A stretch of DNA of 64,000 nucleotides from Amorphophallus konjac (Eukaryota; Streptophyta; Magnoliopsida; Alismatales; Araceae): the NCBI GenBank assembly GCA_022559845.1, contig CM040128.1:270016698-270080697 (forward strand). The letters are read 5' to 3'. Position numbers and translations under genes: made by a program. The notes under the pieces are model-generated. The model saw nothing but the letters and a program-made list of their open reading frames with translations. It had not been told where the DNA came from and made no database searches. Of this stretch, positions 43,170 through 54,700 are shown piece by piece. The first letter of the stretch is position 1. Each line of letters starts with the position of its first letter.

Positions 43170-43533
43170 ACGCCGGCTATGGCCGGAGGGGGGGGAGGAC
43201 GTGAACGAGGGCGGGAGACCGTTCTCGCGCTCTTCACCGGCCGAGTAGCTCCATGGAAAAGATCGATCACTCCATCGAAAAGATGGTTCTACGAGAATGC
43301 ATTCATGATAGCAATCCAAGATACTACGTCACGGTAGGCTGTTTCCTCGCTAAAGAGGAGCAGAGAAGAACCCATGTCGCCGACCTCAGCATAAGCCAAG
43401 AGGAGAGAAGTACGGATGGAGTCATGGGAGAGGATACCAGTTTTCAGTGAGAAGCAGTGTGCAGCAGTGGGTGCAAGATGATCGAGAGGGTGGAGAAGGA
43501 CGAGGGCATCAATGTGTGGCATTTTCGCAAAAT
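40779..43533 (-). mobile_element. Retroposed insert with 14-bp TSD, poly(A) and PPR-gene fragment
   Basis: Flanked by perfect copies of GGGGTTATTATATT (40765-40778 and 43534-43547), with an A-rich 3' tail on the minus strand (T run at 40779-40783). A long TSD plus poly(A) indicates LINE-mediated insertion in minus orientation. Its 5' end (43289-43522) reads as part of a pentatricopeptide-repeat protein; the remaining ~2.2 kb is very GC-rich with long overlapping open frames on both strands, and the last ~250 bp is an AT-richer 3' tail. No RT is visible. It may be a chimeric retrocopy, or a LINE 5' region joined to a PPR transcript. A C30-type homopolymer lies at 43139-43169. Confidence 0.75.
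43289..43522 (-). pseudogene. PPR-protein fragment at the 5' end of the retroposed insert
   Basis: 77 codons with HCFSLKTGILSHDSIRTSLL, YAEVGDMGSSLLLF and RDVVSWIAIMNAFS, which match the pattern of plant PLS-type pentatricopeptide repeats (organelle RNA-binding proteins): YA..GD...A..LF, then RDVVSW..MI. About two repeats are present, ending in a stop. Because it sits immediately inside the 14-bp TSD and reads in the same direction as the insert, it was carried in as RNA-derived sequence. Non-functional fragment. Confidence 0.65.
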
Positions 43534-43547
43534 GGGGTTATTATATT

Positions 43548-43984
43548 GGCTGTCCATTACTGTCTTAACCCTGCTGGGATTAAGTAATTGGCCCACTACG
43601 AGAATCTCAAGAATCCCTAGTCATGCTTGATGAGTAATACTGCTTTGAGAAAGTCTCGTTGCACGTTATATATGTACGGCCCTTAAAGTATCTTAACTTA
43701 GGGTGTAATTTATGTCACCGTTAGACTACTCAAAATAAAATAAAAAAATCAGATCGAATGAACAGTATGGGGCTCATTCTTTTAAAAATTAATTTTTTTA
43801 ATAATTAGATGGTGACGGAACTTGCATTCCAAATTAGAATATATTAGATGTCAGTTCAGAAAAATTTTACAAATATAAAAAAAGTTAAAAGTGCTGAACA
43901 CCTTGGGAAAAGTTAAAAGTGTTGCACACCTTGCACACCCAAGATGTGCAGCACATCTGAGTGTTGGGTGTGCAGCAAGCTTTT
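43548..43984. other. COMT copy B promoter flank and unannotated spacer
   Basis: The first ~90 bp align with the COMT copy A upstream region. The rest (43640-43984) has no recognisable gene; AT-rich with short direct repeats of AAAAGTTAAAAGTG and GCACACCTTG. Confidence 0.5.
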
Positions 43985-43992
43985 CTCAAAAG

Positions 43993-44619
43993 CAGTGTTA
44001 TCAGAACTGGACTGGACCGGCCGGTTGGACCGGTTCGACTGTGAACCGGTCCGATTAGATCCGGTTCAGTCAAATGGCAAAAAATCGTCTGAACCGTCCG
44101 AACCGCGGTTCGGCCGTTGAACCGGTTCGGGCCGGTTCGACCCTATTCCCCTGTTAAAAAAAAATTTGGCACAAATAAATAAATAATTTACTTATATTCG
44201 ATTAAACCATTTAATTCGACACACAACTCAAGCCCACATCTTATGTCCTTTGGGTCATGACCCAAGGGTGAGCTCTCCAACATATAAAGCCAAGTAAATT
44301 TTTCTAACTTCTAATATGGGACTAAACATAAAGGCTCTATTTCCAACATATAAATGAAGATATTTGAATCAACATAAAGACTCTATTTCCAACAAGTAGT
44401 TACAATTTATTCTCTATATACATGTATGTTTATTTATTTTGATCATTATATCTTATTTGAGTTATTTCTTATTGTATTAGGTTATAGAATCGGGTCGGAC
44501 CATATATCAATATTATAATGACATCACGGTTCAAATTGATTCGAACCAACGGTCAAATCGATTCGAACCGAACTAGCTCATTATCCAGTTCAAGCATCGA
44601 TCTGGTTCTGATAACATTG
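43993..44619. mobile_element. hAT-type MITE 1, TSD CTCAAAAG
   Basis: A 627-bp element bounded by CAGTGTTATCAGAAC and the complement of CAATGTTATCAGAAC, with the 8-bp duplication CTCAAAAG at 43985-43992 and 44620-44627. TIRs starting CARTG with an 8-bp TSD fit the hAT superfamily. The interior begins and ends with many ACCGGTTCG/CGAACCGGT inverted motifs. Non-coding. Confidence 0.88.
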
Positions 44620-45461
44620 CTCAAAAGACGTGGACTAGCACATTAGTCCATTAACAGTGCAGGGTCACATGTTTTCGCCAATGGTGGCTGAAATTAACGA
44701 AAGGAGAACAGAGATAGGGCGGTGTATGTCTAGTTGGTGAGATACCGTCCTATCACTACAAGAGAAGGTGGCATTTTCGACGGTGAATTTTCATCGGAAA
44801 TACGTCAGAAATATGTCAGAAAAGGGATTTTCGATGGAGTTCCGACATATTTCCTACGAAAATTGACTGTCGGGCATTCTTGGTCGGAAATACCTGACAG
44901 CCACAATTTCTATCAAAAATCCATCGGAATATCTCTGGCAGAAATTCTACGTCGAAATAATTTCTGACAGAACATTTTCCTGTCAAAAATTATGTCGGAA
45001 AATCTATGACTCCAAGTCGAAAATTTCGTCGGAAACTTCTTTTAATTTTTTCAAATAAATCTGCAAAATTTATATAGTCAGAATATTTTCTGATGGAAAA
45101 TGTTTCTGTCAGAAATTATGTCAGAAAATCTCTGACGTCACGTCAGAAATATCATGGCAAAAATCTTTTAATTTTTTAAATAAATTTAAAAATTCATATA
45201 GTTGGAGTATTTTCCAATGGAAAAATATTTTCGTCAGAAAGTATGTCGGAAAGTTTCGACGTCATGTCAAAAATGCCATCAGAAAAGTTTTTTAATTTTT
45301 TTAAAAATAACAAAATTTATATAAAAATTTATTTAAATAAAAAATAAAGCGAAACATATACACATTATAATGACAAATAAAATAAATAATTAAATTACAA
45401 TATAAAACTATTTAAATAGAACATTTCAAAATTATTAATTTTATTAAAATATTATATAAAA

Positions 45462-45540
45462 AATCAACAAATATCCTCTACTTCATTCTCCCCGTCTTGC
45501 TCGTCCCCACCGTTGCCACCCGCCGGAAGATCCTATACTA
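45462..45540 (-). pseudogene. Acidic last exon in CACTA-3
   Basis: Minus strand reads a Gly/Asp/Glu-rich tail ending VEDIC and stop, corresponding to DDLEDIC at the end of the CACTA-2 exon. Its conservation in this shortened element, between introns that have diverged, helps fix the element's orientation. Confidence 0.65.
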
Positions 45541-45659
45541 AAAAATTAGTATTAGATATATATTAATTAATAAAAATATTATTTAATTAATAAAATAAAT
45601 AATTTATTTAATTTTATAAATTTGAACTTAGATGATATATACATGAATTCTTTAAGTTA

Positions 45660-46140
45660 GTTGTAAAAGGGGTAACTTTAACGTCATACTCAAACTTAGA
45701 ATCCAAATCAGATTCCGTTAGCTCTCCTAAATCACTCTCACCACCCAAGTCGTGTTAGAACGATCGACAAGTCGATCAAATCAGTAAGTTCTTTAATTTT
45801 AAACTAAGTGCTTTTGGAGCTATTTTGAGCGTCGAGCGCAAACTGGATATCCGAGTTAGATTCTGTCAGCTCTCCTAAGTCACTCTCACCACCCAAGTCG
45901 TGTTTGAATGATCGACATACCGATCAGGTTGGTATTTCAAGTTTTGGACTCTCGAACCCCAATTCTCTACTTCATTTTCAACTACGTTAGTTCTGAATTG
46001 AGAAATTTTAATGTCGAGTCCAAACCGGGTATCCAAATCAGATTTCGTCAGCTCTCCCAACTCACTCTCACCACCGAGGTCGTGTTGGACTAATCGACAC
46101 ACTTATCAAGTCACTATTTTAGATTTTGGACCTCCCTCAA
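45660..46140 (-). repeat. Three diverged units of the CACTA intronic repeat
   Basis: Units share TCAGCTCTCC.AA.TCACTCTCACCACC, the complement-side equivalent of the GAGAGCTGACGGATTCC region in CACTA-1/2, and the GATCGACA..CGATCA region. Sequence is well diverged from CACTA-1/2, but unit order and position before the last exon are kept. Confidence 0.75.
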
Positions 46141-46319
46141 CTCACAGAGAATATCCCATGTAATTAAATAACTTAAAATTAAAAATATTAAATTAAATAA
46201 TTCATTTCATTTTAATAGTTTATTTGAATAAATAAAATTAAAAAAACACCAACACCATAAAAGGAACCAAAAAATGCTTACATCTCAGGCTGGGAAGAAT
46301 TCTTGGACAACCAGACAAT

Positions 46320-46845
46320 CCTCTCCCCTCCACCCACACAGACCCTCCCCTTCACCCACCGGACCCCCTCTCCCCTCCCCCACCGAACCCACTCCTCTTC
46401 AATTCCCTCGCTAGCCCTGCAACTCGCAAATTAAAAAATAAAATAGACCGCTCCTCCCCTCCCCTCCCCTCCACACACCCAGACCTGCCCCCCCCTCCAT
46501 TCTCAGCTCTCGTCACCCACCGATCCCCCTCCCCTCCCCTTCCCAACCGACCTCCGCTTCCCCTCGCCACCGACTTCCATGGACCCCCCTCCTCTCCCCA
46601 ACCGATGCCCCCTCCCCCACCAACGCGCCCTCGCATCCCCCAGTAACAACCACAGGGGGGGAGATAGAGGGTGAGGGGGGCGTACGGGTGGCGAGAAGCT
46701 CCGACGACAGGGGCTCCAGTGACTGACAGTGGTGAGCTCGCAAGAGGTGACGACGGTGGCCACTGGGGACGAGATGGCAATGAGCACGACTCCGATCGGA
46801 GGCGGCGAGCATGACTCCAACGGCTTCTCATCAATAGGGAGAGAG

Positions 46846-46887
<42 letters not shown>

Positions 46888-46890
46888 CAA
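46320..46890 (-). repeat. C-rich block and (GA)n tract in CACTA-3
   Basis: CCCCTCCCCTCC-type repeats on the + strand (G-rich on the element's sense strand), then a (GA)n run at about 46852-46887. Corresponds in position to the G-rich blocks of CACTA-2. Open frames here are low complexity. Confidence 0.7.
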
Positions 46891-47564
46891 GGAGAGGGCT
46901 CGGGCGCGGCAGGTTAGTAGGAAATCTTCTGACAGGTTTCTGATGGAACTTAAATCCGTCGAAAAATTGGTCTATATTCTAATTTTATGACGCGAATTTT
47001 CAACGGATAAAATTCATCAAAAATATCGTCAAAAATTTTGATAGATTTTCTGACAGAAATTAATCGGTCAAAAATTCTGATGAAATTTTCGACGAAATAA
47101 TATCCGTCAAGAATTTTGACAGACTTTCAGACGGATTATTATCCGTCAGAAATTTCTGTCCCTATTACTGCAATTTCTTGTAGTGATATATATCTGATAA
47201 GTAGTCATTGTTGCACACTATTGTTTGCAATATGCGTGTAATTAACATGCACCTAGTTTGCTGTAGTTTTCGTGCCGGACTGAGATGGTTGGCACGGTTT
47301 GAGATAGCCCGAGTCTCTTTGACTAAGTTCGACTTTGTACAAGTCGAATCATATTATAGCGTGTCGGAGTTGAATCATGTCGATACAAATCATCGATACG
47401 ACGAATCTTGTTGCACACCAGTGTAAGTTCACACCTTAGGTGTACATAACAAAAAAATAAAAAAAATAAAATATCAAGTTATCAGCCTATTGTCATTCTT
47501 TTATTCTTTTTCATTTTTTTAGTTATTCGATCGGAGTGTGCTCTATTGGGAAGTGTCGACCTTG

Positions 47565-47682
<118 letters not shown>

Positions 47683-47862
47683 TTTTAAAGTAAAAAATTA
47701 AAATGATTCCGTATACATCCAAAATCTGCACTTCCGCTGACTGTGCACCGAAGGCCACTTTAATGTGACAGGTTATGGTCGAATGACATATCTACGTGGG
47801 TTGAGACTGTGGATGGCCACGGTTAGGGCAACCGGATGCTCGGGCGCAATTCTTTGGATAGC

Positions 47863-48278
47863 ATGTGTAATTTTGTGTCCTATTCATCATCTACATAGCA
47901 AGGGCATAGAGCCCACTTTCTAATGACCGTAATTAAGCTCCTCCCCTAATCGTGTGATTGGATATTTAATTACTTCGCATAAAAAATGTTTCTAGAAGTT
48001 TAGGAAGTCATTTTGCCTAACAATTTAATCCAGCAGTAAGAGCTGGCCCATTTTGTGGCTGGATCTTCTCTATATTCACATTTATTTTTTCCTTTGGATT
48101 CTACAAATTCGATCTCCCAATCTTCAACATTGTTCTTACACCCATCCATTCTAGCTAGAGTGTGCCACGCACGTAGGTTTTCAAAAGAGAGACCAAGAAG
48201 AACGTCGGCAAGCTCACTATACATGCAACCAGAAATGCTAGCTTCACGTCTGAACGGGTAAGAAAGTTACTCATTCGA
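47863..48278. repeat. Segmental duplication downstream of COMT copy C
   Basis: The partner of 34625-35085 (see that entry for the shared landmarks). It marks the 3' side of a former complete COMT copy C. Confidence 0.85.
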
Positions 48279-48701
48279 ATCCCTCCTCCTCCAAAAGTTT
48301 TCTTAGATGTCTCAATATCTCATCAACTTTTATTTTATGACAGATTTCGAGATTTAGAGAGAGATAAGGAGAAAAGGAAGAGAATTAGAAAATCTCCTAA
48401 AGTTACTTAAAAAGTGTTTCTTCTCTATCTAAGAGATTTTTAAAAAATCTCTCCACGCTGAATCTGTTCCAAACGCGCCCCGGATCTAAGACCCTGTGAT
48501 AATGGGAGTGGAATTACTTATTGGTGCTCCACTTCGATTAAATATCAACGTGCGAGTAAAAAGATGTGGGCTCTATCTTTCTCTATCATCTCTTGATTAT
48601 TTCATATTATCTTATTTCTTAAATAAAAGGGGCCCTAAGGACCCACAATGTAATTTATCTTTTTACTCAGTTCACATACAATTTCTTTTCCATTTTATTT
48701 A

Positions 48702-49015
48702 ACATGGCATGTTCCTCCTCGTATATATTGTTGCTTGTAATCTTGTCCTGTTGGTTGCATGCATGACTTTGATTATTCACATCTTTGTCCTGATTCCTTT
48801 TTTTTTTCCTTGTGCATGGTTCGTCTGACATCTTGCTTTGATCATTCACATCGAGTGGCTATATCAAATATATACAACATGGCATGTTCCTCGTATAATG
48901 CATGACTTTTGATTATTCACATCTTGTCCTGATTCCATTTTTTTTCCTTGTGCATGGTTCGTCTGACATCTTGCTTTGATCATTCACATCGAGTGGCTAT
49001 ATCAAATATATATAT
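48702..49015. repeat. ~150-bp direct repeat, two copies
   Basis: 48702-48878 and 48879-49015 share ACATGGCATGTTCCTC, GATTATTCACATCTTGTCCT, TGTGCATGGTTCGTCTGACA and CATTCACATCGAGTGGCTAT. The second copy has a ~40-bp deletion. The preceding stretch 48279-48701 holds no recognised gene. Confidence 0.85.
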
Positions 49016-49111
49016 CTGCAGCCACCCCGTCATTCTGCATCACCTCTCTTACATTTAAGATGTCCTCCATGGCAACGCGGTAGGTGAGCAGGTGAGTGGC
49101 CAGCCTGACTG

Positions 49112-49112
<1 letters not shown>

Positions 49113-49205
<93 letters not shown>

Positions 49206-49245
49206 GATATATATATATGTGTGTGTGTGTGTGGGGGGGGGGGGG
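49113..49245. repeat. Compound (AT)n(GT)n microsatellite
   Basis: AT repeats, then GT repeats, then short AT and GT runs and a G13-type tract. It lies in the 3' flank of COMT copy C; copy D has only a short AT run at the equivalent place (56218-56241). Confidence 0.97.
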
Positions 49246-49468
49246 TGCTCATTTGGGCATAATATATAGATTTGGAGCTTGTCGGCCGGGGATCAGTTTT
49301 ATTTGTTTAATCATATCACCAGCCAACAAATTAACAAGCAAAAAAGCTCGTCGTATAGAACAGATACAAACGCACACAGTAGATCGGAAGCTGCAGTGGC
49401 AAACACAGGGCCACAGCCCACAAGCTAGCTACTACTAGGAGGAGTTGGTCAGATCGAGCTCAGCGATC

Positions 49469-49644
49469 TCAATTGGTGAACTCCATGATCCATATGTGTT
49501 GAAGGCGTTGCAAGCTTTCCTGAATCCAGTGAACCCGGCATGCTTGGCCAGGGACTCGAAGTCGGCCTCGGTCCTCTCTTTCCCTCCCGGGTTGTGCGCC
49601 AACATGATGAGGTCGACGTGGAACCAGCCTTGTGCCTCCTTGGT
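49469..49644 (-). pseudogene. COMT copy C: truncated, frameshifted last exon
   Basis: Matches the last ~58 codons of exon 4 of copy [28 protein letters not shown] is intact. A two-base insertion (AT) in the codons before the W-I-M-E-F-T end shifts the frame, although the original stop at 49469-49471 is still visible. Homology stops abruptly at 49644/49645; exons 1-3 are absent from this locus. The 3' flank (49055-49468) matches that of copy D (56160-56464), so copy C derives from the same duplication. Confidence 0.88.
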
Positions 49645-52198
49645 CAGAGATAAGAAAATCTCACTACAAGCAAGAGAAAGTAAGGAAGCAGTAGCGATGA
49701 CACCAGAGAAGAAGGATGCCAAAGTATCTCTTCAGTCACTTTTGGCTCCTTTTTAAGAACGGAAATGACAGCGGGCTCCTTTCTCTTCAATGGTCTAGAT
49801 CAAGCTATCCACAAGAAGTCCGATCGCACCGCCGGTTTAGGAGGTAAGAATGCCTAGGGTGGCACCCCTCGTCATTCACTTCCACTTCCCCAGGATGAGA
49901 TGCCGTCATGATGGCAATGACATCACATCTAAATGACTGGAAGCTGCCGTGTGCTCCAAGAAAGAGCAGTAAGTAACACAACACCCTAGGCTCGGAGATG
50001 CGGGAAGGTTTGAGACGTATCATCCGAATGTACTCGTGCATGACAAAAGACCTCCTCAGCTAAACTCTACAAATTCCTCCCAAGCATTGAGCACCCTCGC
50101 TGCTTGAGTGTGGGAGGCTAGTGAGGAATGCCCACTACGACTCATCATTAATCGGCTCATAGTCTGCCTACCAAGGCTCACTCAGAACTGTCCCAATATC
50201 ATGGCACATGCTCCGCGCACGTTCACGCCCAATGTCCCTAGCGGCACTTAATAAGATTGACATTGTCATAATAATGGCGAGAGTTATACCAGGAAATGAA
50301 TAGGCGTCTCGACTCATCACCCATGTCTCCAGGTTACTCGCCATCAACTCTATTCCTATAGCTCTCAGAGAATGGGCGAACGGATAACCTACCATCCCAC
50401 GATCAGTAACCCATTACTCCACTATAACATCTCCACTAACTAATGAAGCAATGTAAACGAACGGGCTCAGGAGAAATCTTAGAAGACCCTAAACAGACGA
50501 CCGAGGGACGGTGCGTAATCTACTCACAGCGACCACCAAAACTATTCCTCACACTCCTGGATCTCCGTTCTCTTCGTCCAAGCACTCATTTCCCTCTTCT
50601 GAGCACTCATCTTCACACTCTGTGTCATGCCCCTGTAGATGTTTATATCTACCCGCCCCAAACTAGTCAAATAATAAGCATGAAATAGCATGAACAAGGG
50701 AAAAGGGGCGATGAAGAATATGAATGAACCGTGATCGCCACCAAGAGTTTATAGTAGGAAAAACGTGCTATAGAAATTGAAATACCTATTGCGTACCTTG
50801 GGGAAAAAAAGGATGAAGAACGCGGCCAAAGAGGACCGCCAAGACTCGATCACGCGTGGAGTTGGGTGCGGGAACTTACGTGGGATGACACCTCCTCGCC
50901 TTCCAGCCGGCTAGAAGAAGAGGGCCTCGCGTTCTTCTTGCTTTCCTGCAAAACAAAGGTAAAACAAGGGAAAAATCCATTAGAAACCGAAGTGTAGTAT
51001 CTATCCCGAAGTGCATAAAAGAGGTGCAAAGAAAGAGAGAGAACGCACCGGGAGGAGGTTTTTAACCCCTGTAAAAGGGTGGAAATAATAGGTGTATGTG
51101 TTATGATGATGTACGAAGAAACAAATTGGATTAACACGCAGTATAACTGCGGGGAGAAGTGACGTAAAATCGGAAAAAGTGCATGCAGAGTGCAGAAAAT
51201 AGGAATTTGTGATGATTTCAGAAAATAGATGACGAAGAACTAACAATAGGAATGAAGAAATATAGCCCTTGAGCGTGGAAATCGAAGCCAATACTTCCCT
51301 CAACAGGTTGGGGTCAAAGATATGAGTGGGCGTCACAGCATGGCTTCGCCCTGAACCAAGAAAGAGGCCCTCCTCGCGTTGCGAACTGTGATCTTATTTA
51401 TAGGAAATGCAGAAAACTAGAAAGTTCTCCCACGAATTTAGGGGATAAAGTCAAAGATAAAATGAGTTTGATAGATCAATCTCGAGATAATATCAAGGAC
51501 AAGAGCCTTGAAGAGATAGAAATCGAATTGGGCGGCTAATCTGGAAGTTATCAGCCCCAAAAGGGACTCCCGGTGCGTAGAAAACAGAGTCCAGCGTAAG
51601 CTGGACTCTGCCTCAGAAGGCGGCCACTGAAGGACGCGGTTTAGAGAGTGGAGAATATCTTGAAAACCATGAAGAACTAGAGAAGGGTAATAAATAAGAA
51701 AATGTAGATCACGAAAAAATGAACAACTTTCATAAAAGGAGCAAGATGAGAAGAAGAGTAGAAGAAGAAGAAATAGGGGGGAGAACGGAGGGATACACTG
51801 GGTTCGCGTTCAGGACTTTATGGCAGAACTATTGTAAAAGGCACCCAATGAATAGAGGAACAAAAGGGGATGAAAAACGGCCGCGTTCAGGACTTTGTTG
51901 CGATTCACCTGTTGGAAATAGAAGTCGACCCGGACAAGGTTTAAGTCGACTTGGAAGGCTGGAAGTTGACCTAAACAGGCCCTAGGTCGACTTGGGATGT
52001 TAGAAAAGGCTGAAAACGAAGGAAGTAACCTTCGGGGCTCAAATGGAATCATGACCTCCAAGGTCCAAAGGCTAGGGAATAATAAAATGAGCTCAAAATC
52101 CATCCAAGGAAGGCTCCAAAATAATAGATAATTTGGGACATCAAAAATGATGAATAAGAGAAATAACGCAACTTGTGGGCTAAAAATGGGTGTCAACA
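49645..52198 (-). mobile_element. LTR-element fragment abutting COMT copy C, minus orientation
   Basis: The minus strand reads TGTTGACACCC from 52198 leftwards, the same start as the LTR at 31401, preceded by a G-rich CACTCGGGGC tract. A minus-strand TATA (CTATAAATAAG) lies at 51393-51403. A perfect 11-bp stem CAGAGTCCAGC/GCTGGACTCTG with a 4-nt loop is at 51585-51610. No pol domains. The left edge is placed where COMT homology ends; the true LTR end and target duplication were not found, so a secondary deletion is likely. Confidence 0.5.
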
Positions 52199-53139
52199 GC
52201 CCCGAGTGCGGAAGGAGCCCGAGAGCGCGACGAATTTATATTCATTCATGTCAATCAGAGCACGAGGTATTCAACACAAAGACAGAGTGCGCTAAAAGAA
52301 TAACTACAATTATTTTATTCCACCGTATAATAATCCAACTTATATTAATATGCCAACAAATCTTCATAAATACTAGATTCAAGAAAAGACAAAGCTACAA
52401 TGGTTGATATTGACATGGTAAAGGACTTAAGAATCGAAGGCTTGATGACTTCAGCTCTACTCTCTTCGCTGTTCACCCTGCCCGTCAAATTGAGTCTCGT
52501 CATCAGTATTACCTGAAAAATAGGAGAAAATACTGAGCGAACGCTCAGTAGAAATTACATCTCAATAAACAAGCTTGCTTTAAGTGATTACAGGTTACAT
52601 GGAATGCACTATGGGTAACGCACGATGATATGGAACAAAAGATCAATAGGCACAATATAGTTGAACTAGTAAGATTTCAAGAAGAATCATGTAAAGTTAA
52701 CAATGATATCACCTATGTAAGTAGCATGTCATGTCAATCGAATTTGGCTATTTTATTTAACAATTAAATACCCATTCCGGGCTAAGCAAGTCACGTCACG
52801 TCACGTCCTGTCATGTCAAGTAATATCAAGTACGGAAGTGGAATGTCATCGATCGATCAATCAAGCAAGTCATACACTTCGGTGCAATGTCACACCGTGG
52901 TCAATATAGCTCTCATAAGCACAAGTACTTTCGGGTGCTCCTCCCAGGATTAGACCGGGCCTCATTAACGCCAGGCGTTGAGTCATGTAAATATCTATAC
53001 ATCCACTATAGTTCACAGCCAACAAAATTCTAAAGGAATAAGCCATTGTAGGACTACTAGGGTAGATTCTCGAAGTGAGGAATTCAAGGGTAGAATTCTT
53101 ATGTAGAGATGATATAGCGATGATTCTCTCATAAAACCG

Positions 53140-54300
53140 GAACATTCATGAATCTGGGAAAAATTGACGTCCATGTAGGATGCCATCAATTTCAGAATTC
53201 GCATCCACTGCGGTGGTCGCTAATTCTGTGAACACTAAGGCATGATGGGAATTCGCGTCAACTGTACTGGACGCTATATTCCAATTTGGCGTCAACTGTA
53301 CTGGGCGCTAATTCCAGGCAGTGACTACCCTCTCACAGAACACATGATCACAGTGCTCTATGATGGCGGGAAGTCATGTTTCTTCAGAGTGACATGACCA
53401 AACTAAGGTTCATGGATTTTTATGGTACAACCTGCTCGGCTTTCTTGAGGGATTCCAAAACTAGCGGAGTCTTACGGAGGCCTTGGAGAAAGAATTTCTA
53501 ATCCGGCGGAAGGAATATTCGGCGAAGGGTCCTTCAATCTCTAAGAGATAGGGTGTCAACATGAAAACCTCGAAAACAGGGACTCCATCTCGGCCATGAG
53601 ACAGCAGTGCCAAGCAACTCACGGTATGGGTCAAAACAGGGATAAAACCTGTGAGATAAGGATTCGCGTCCAACCAGGCAGGCGATAATTAAAGAATACG
53701 TGTCCTTGTGCAAAGGCGCCATTTCAAAATCTTTACAATGTTTAAATAAAATTATCTAAATTGGCGTCGGTGTACGGAGATGCCAGTTCTTAATTCGTGT
53801 CACTCTGTAGAGACGCTAATTTTATGATTTTCAAATAATTTCATATTAAAATTTTGAGATGATTTCGCGTCTCTATAAAGAGGCGCTATTTATTTAATTT
53901 GCATCTGCCCAGCAGACGCTAATTCTTTTTGGTTACAACCTGATGTGCATCGGCCAAGTACGTTTACACATACAACCCACTGTTCATTTCTTTGAGGAAA
54001 CATGAACAGTAGCTTTATGATTCCTATCTGAATTTTTGAAGAACTAAAGACATGAGAGTATGAAGAAAAATACAGGGATTCTAGTAGTATGCATGTATAA
54101 TTCTTATCATACATGGTTCAATAGATATTGAAATTTTAACATTTGTGATTTATTTAATCTGTTAGAAAAATGCGCGTCAAGGGTCATGGACGTGCATTAA
54201 TTCGCATCTCCGTGGCTAACGCTAATTCATGAATTTGCGTATGTCTGAAGAGACGCCAATTAATCTGCGTCCACTGTTCTGGTCGTTAATTTCACGTGAA
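53140..54300 (-). repeat. GCGTC...GACGC hairpin array with conserved arms and unrelated loops
   Basis: At least nine units of the form AATT.GCGTC...GACGC.AATT spread over ~1.1 kb. Examples: 53255-53274 (GCGTC/GACGC, 10-nt loop), 53867-53886 (GCGTCTCT/AGAGGCGC, one G-U pair, 4-nt loop) and 53901-53919 (GCATCTGC/GCAGACGC, one wobble, 3-nt loop). Loop sequences and lengths differ in most units, as do the spacers. Read on the minus strand the arms resemble the LARD-1 arms TTAACGCC...GGCGTGTT. Confidence 0.75.
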
Positions 54301-54352
54301 ACAGAAAGCTTTAAAACGCAATAAAACTCGCATGTGACCGGAAGATTTACAT

Positions 54353-54700
54353 GAAAAATACTAATATAGCGTGCATGCACTTGTTACTAATGTGTTTGAC
54401 TAGAATATTGAGATCACCTACCTTGGATAATGATCGAAGAAGGACGAAGAAGCAAGGAGCAGAGGAAGAAGATGATCGGAGGAAGAGGAAACAGGGCAGA
54501 CGCCGATACGTACGTGTAGGAGGAAGAAGGAAGAAGACCCTAGCCTTCACGAACGGAAGTAGGTCGACGCAGGGAAGAAGACCAAGGATGCAGACGAGCA
54601 CCGGAAGAAGCTCACGAACTCCCCTTCCTTCGAACGCAACAGCAGTAACCTTCTGTTGTGCATGCAGGATCCTATTTATATAGGGCTCTCAGCCCCCTAG
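54353..54700 (-). promoter_or_regulatory. Probable retroelement promoter region
   Basis: TATA box on the minus strand at about 54670-54683 followed (leftwards) by A/G-rich transcribed-strand sequence and, at 54400-54425, a CTACCTTGG motif. No gene is attached. Confidence 0.4.

Larger units (their letters stand above)
44754..47185 (-). mobile_element. CACTA-3: reversed, internally deleted relative of CACTA-1/2
   Basis: Runs from CACTACAAGAGAAGG at 44754 to TTTCTTGTAGTG at 47185. Inside, in minus orientation and in the family's order, are a C-rich region (the complement of the G-rich arrays) at 46320-46700, three diverged units of the ~175-bp repeat at about 45660-46140, and the acidic last exon at about 45455-45540. 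Subterminal repeats use TCAGAAA/TTTCTGAC and TCGGAAA instead of GACGGA. Flanking bases are TAT and ATA, so a clean 3-bp TSD is not seen. It lacks transposase and is presumably a deletion derivative. Confidence 0.8.

Noticed and set aside
40782..43319. Long overlapping open frames on both strands (up to 392 codons) in the GC-rich insert
   Set aside because: High GC removes stop codons in all frames; the translations are low-complexity Pro/Arg/Gly/Ser with no domain, apart from the short PPR piece.
53140..54300. CRISPR-like reading of conserved arms with variable loops
   Set aside because: Spacing is irregular, the repeats are inverted pairs and not direct repeats, there are no cas genes, and the DNA is plant nuclear.
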